This document shows positions 51,860 to 52,591 of a stretch of DNA of 52,591 nt, in pieces. The stretch is from Fredricksoniimonas sp964643325 (GTDB lineage: Bacteria; Omnitrophota; Gorgyraeia; Zapsychrales; Fredricksoniimonadaceae): assembly GCA_964643325.1 (NCBI GenBank), contig CAZXSE010000009.1, positions 1 through 52,591 of the forward strand, in the 5' to 3' direction. Position 1 is the first letter of the stretch. Each line of letters opens with the position of its first letter. The notes below the pieces were generated by a model. It was not told the DNA's origin, searched no databases, and saw only the letters and a list, made by a program, of their open reading frames with translations. A program made the translations under genes and the position numbers.

Positions 51860-52591
51860 TTAACGGGGGAGAGTTTGACGCCGCATCACAAGCGCGACCT
51901 TGATCAGGTCGAGGCCGCTTGTCAGAAAGTCCTGCCAGCGCAGTTTTGAGCCCTTCTTATCGATCCATTCTCTTAACGGATATTCCAGGCAGATGTCGCG
52001 GACCCTGGGCGCGCCGTTTTTTTCCGTGAGCATGAACCGCGCCAGGATCTCGACGTCAAAGATCCACTTAACGGTGAACGGCGCGGCAAAAACATTTTTC
52101 AGGCGATCTGTAACACGAAAAAGCTTTGCGCCGCATTGTGTATCATAGACGCGCAGCCCCAGGATCATGGACGCGGCGGTCGCGAACACGCGGCCCGCGT
52201 AATGGCGCACGGGGTTGCGGCCGATGTTCCTTCCCAAAAGAGCCACGCGCGCGGCCATAACGATATCTTTTCTTTCCAGGGCCATGGAAGTTTCAAGCTC
52301 CAGGATGCTTTCCAGCGGCGCGGCCAGATCAGCGTCGAGAAAACCAATTATTTCGGGCCCTAGAGTAAATCCTTTCAAGAATCCCTGGCGCACGGCTTCG
52401 GCCTTACCCGTATTCTTGGGCAGGTGATGGGCGCTGATAGCAGAGGGCATGGCGCGCGCAAGATCGTCGATGATCGGCGCGGTGCTGTCGCTGCTGCCAT
52501 CATTGACGAACAGGAAATGGATATGCGCGTGCCGGCGCGCGAAGTCTGTAAAAGCCGCGGTGTCGAGGCGGCCGGCTTCGTTGTAACAGGG
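51860..52591 (-). CDS. GT2 glycosyltransferase, dolichyl-phosphate-glucosyltransferase-like, 5' partial
   Basis: 244 codons in the window including the stop; the reading frame continues past ATG 52450 to the right edge. Translating there gives PCYNEAGR and LFVNDGSSDST, the N-terminal GT-A nucleotide-sugar motifs, so only a few residues are missing. IGFLDADLAAP carries the DxD metal motif, followed by GRNIGRNPVRHYAGR and YDTQCGAKLFR. Family members transfer a sugar to polyprenyl phosphate at the inner membrane. The convergent GT-C-like gene could use such a lipid-linked sugar. Confidence 0.88.
   Translation of the reverse strand, partial: PCYNEAGRLDTAAFTDFARRHAHIHFLFVNDGSSDSTAPIIDDLARAMPSAISAHHLPKNTGKAEAVRQGFLKGFTLGPEIIGFLDADLAAPLESILELETSMALERKDIVMAARVALLGRNIGRNPVRHYAGRVFATAASMILGLRVYDTQCGAKLFRVTDRLKNVFAAPFTVKWIFDVEILARFMLTEKNGAPRVRDICLEYPLREWIDKKGSKLRWQDFLTSGLDLIKVALVMRRQTLPR

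Overview
This 52.6 kb window is GC-rich, gene-dense bacterial chromosome from a diderm (Gram-negative-type) organism. The diderm signs are a secretin-type outer-membrane protein, AsmA-like envelope protein, lipoproteins and a periplasmic amidase. A single reading frame of more than 12 kb, long coiled-coil envelope proteins, PilZ pairs and metagenome-style gene order best fit the PVC-related candidate phylum Omnitrophota (OP3), whose members are known for giant ORFs. That placement is inference; no 16S rRNA or other taxonomic marker was tested.

Layout. (1) 1-12072: the 3' part of a giant gene that runs in from the left edge. It encodes a SecA-like/SF2 ATPase module, a transmembrane segment, a low-complexity stretch, two tandem cytosolic-type 5'-nucleotidase (NT5C1/PF06189-like) domains, a protein-kinase-like module, an HExxH module, proline/lysine-rich 37-residue repeats, an acidic tail and a C-terminal membrane anchor. 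(2) 12016-14048: a CvpA-like membrane protein and a small membrane protein on the minus strand, a 341 bp non-coding gap, then two PilZ proteins. (3) 14143-26503: a carbohydrate region with a GH94-type phosphorylase, ABC binding protein, two permeases, an exported clan GH-A glycosidase, an exported repeat protein sharing a module with that glycosidase, a secreted carbohydrate-binding-like protein, a coiled-coil protein and a LacI regulator. (4) 26517-34825: housekeeping genes mnmG, nth, rpsU (too short for many gene callers), purH, folC, mnmE and pabB. (5) 34812-40193: two exported TPR/coiled-coil proteins divergent from a short secretin. (6) 40201-45591: a tightly overlapping run of amidase, murI, queD, queC, queE, queF, rph and rdgB, making preQ1 for queuosine tRNA modification; a large imperfect palindrome separates rph and rdgB. 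(7) 45592-52591: AsmA-like protein, radical SAM protein, tRNA-Pro(UGG), a structured element that duplicates the tRNA 3' end, a polytopic membrane protein, and a GT2 glycosyltransferase cut by the right edge.

Together the genes show oligosaccharide uptake and phosphorolysis under likely LacI control, tRNA modification (MnmE/MnmG and Que), and several uncharacterised envelope proteins. The strongest candidates for new biology are the giant multidomain protein, the tRNA-Pro 3'-end duplicating element, the long palindrome at 44.9 kb, the helical module shared by three exported domains, and the coiled-coil pair beside the secretin. All promoters were read by eye as sigma70-like boxes and none has been tested.
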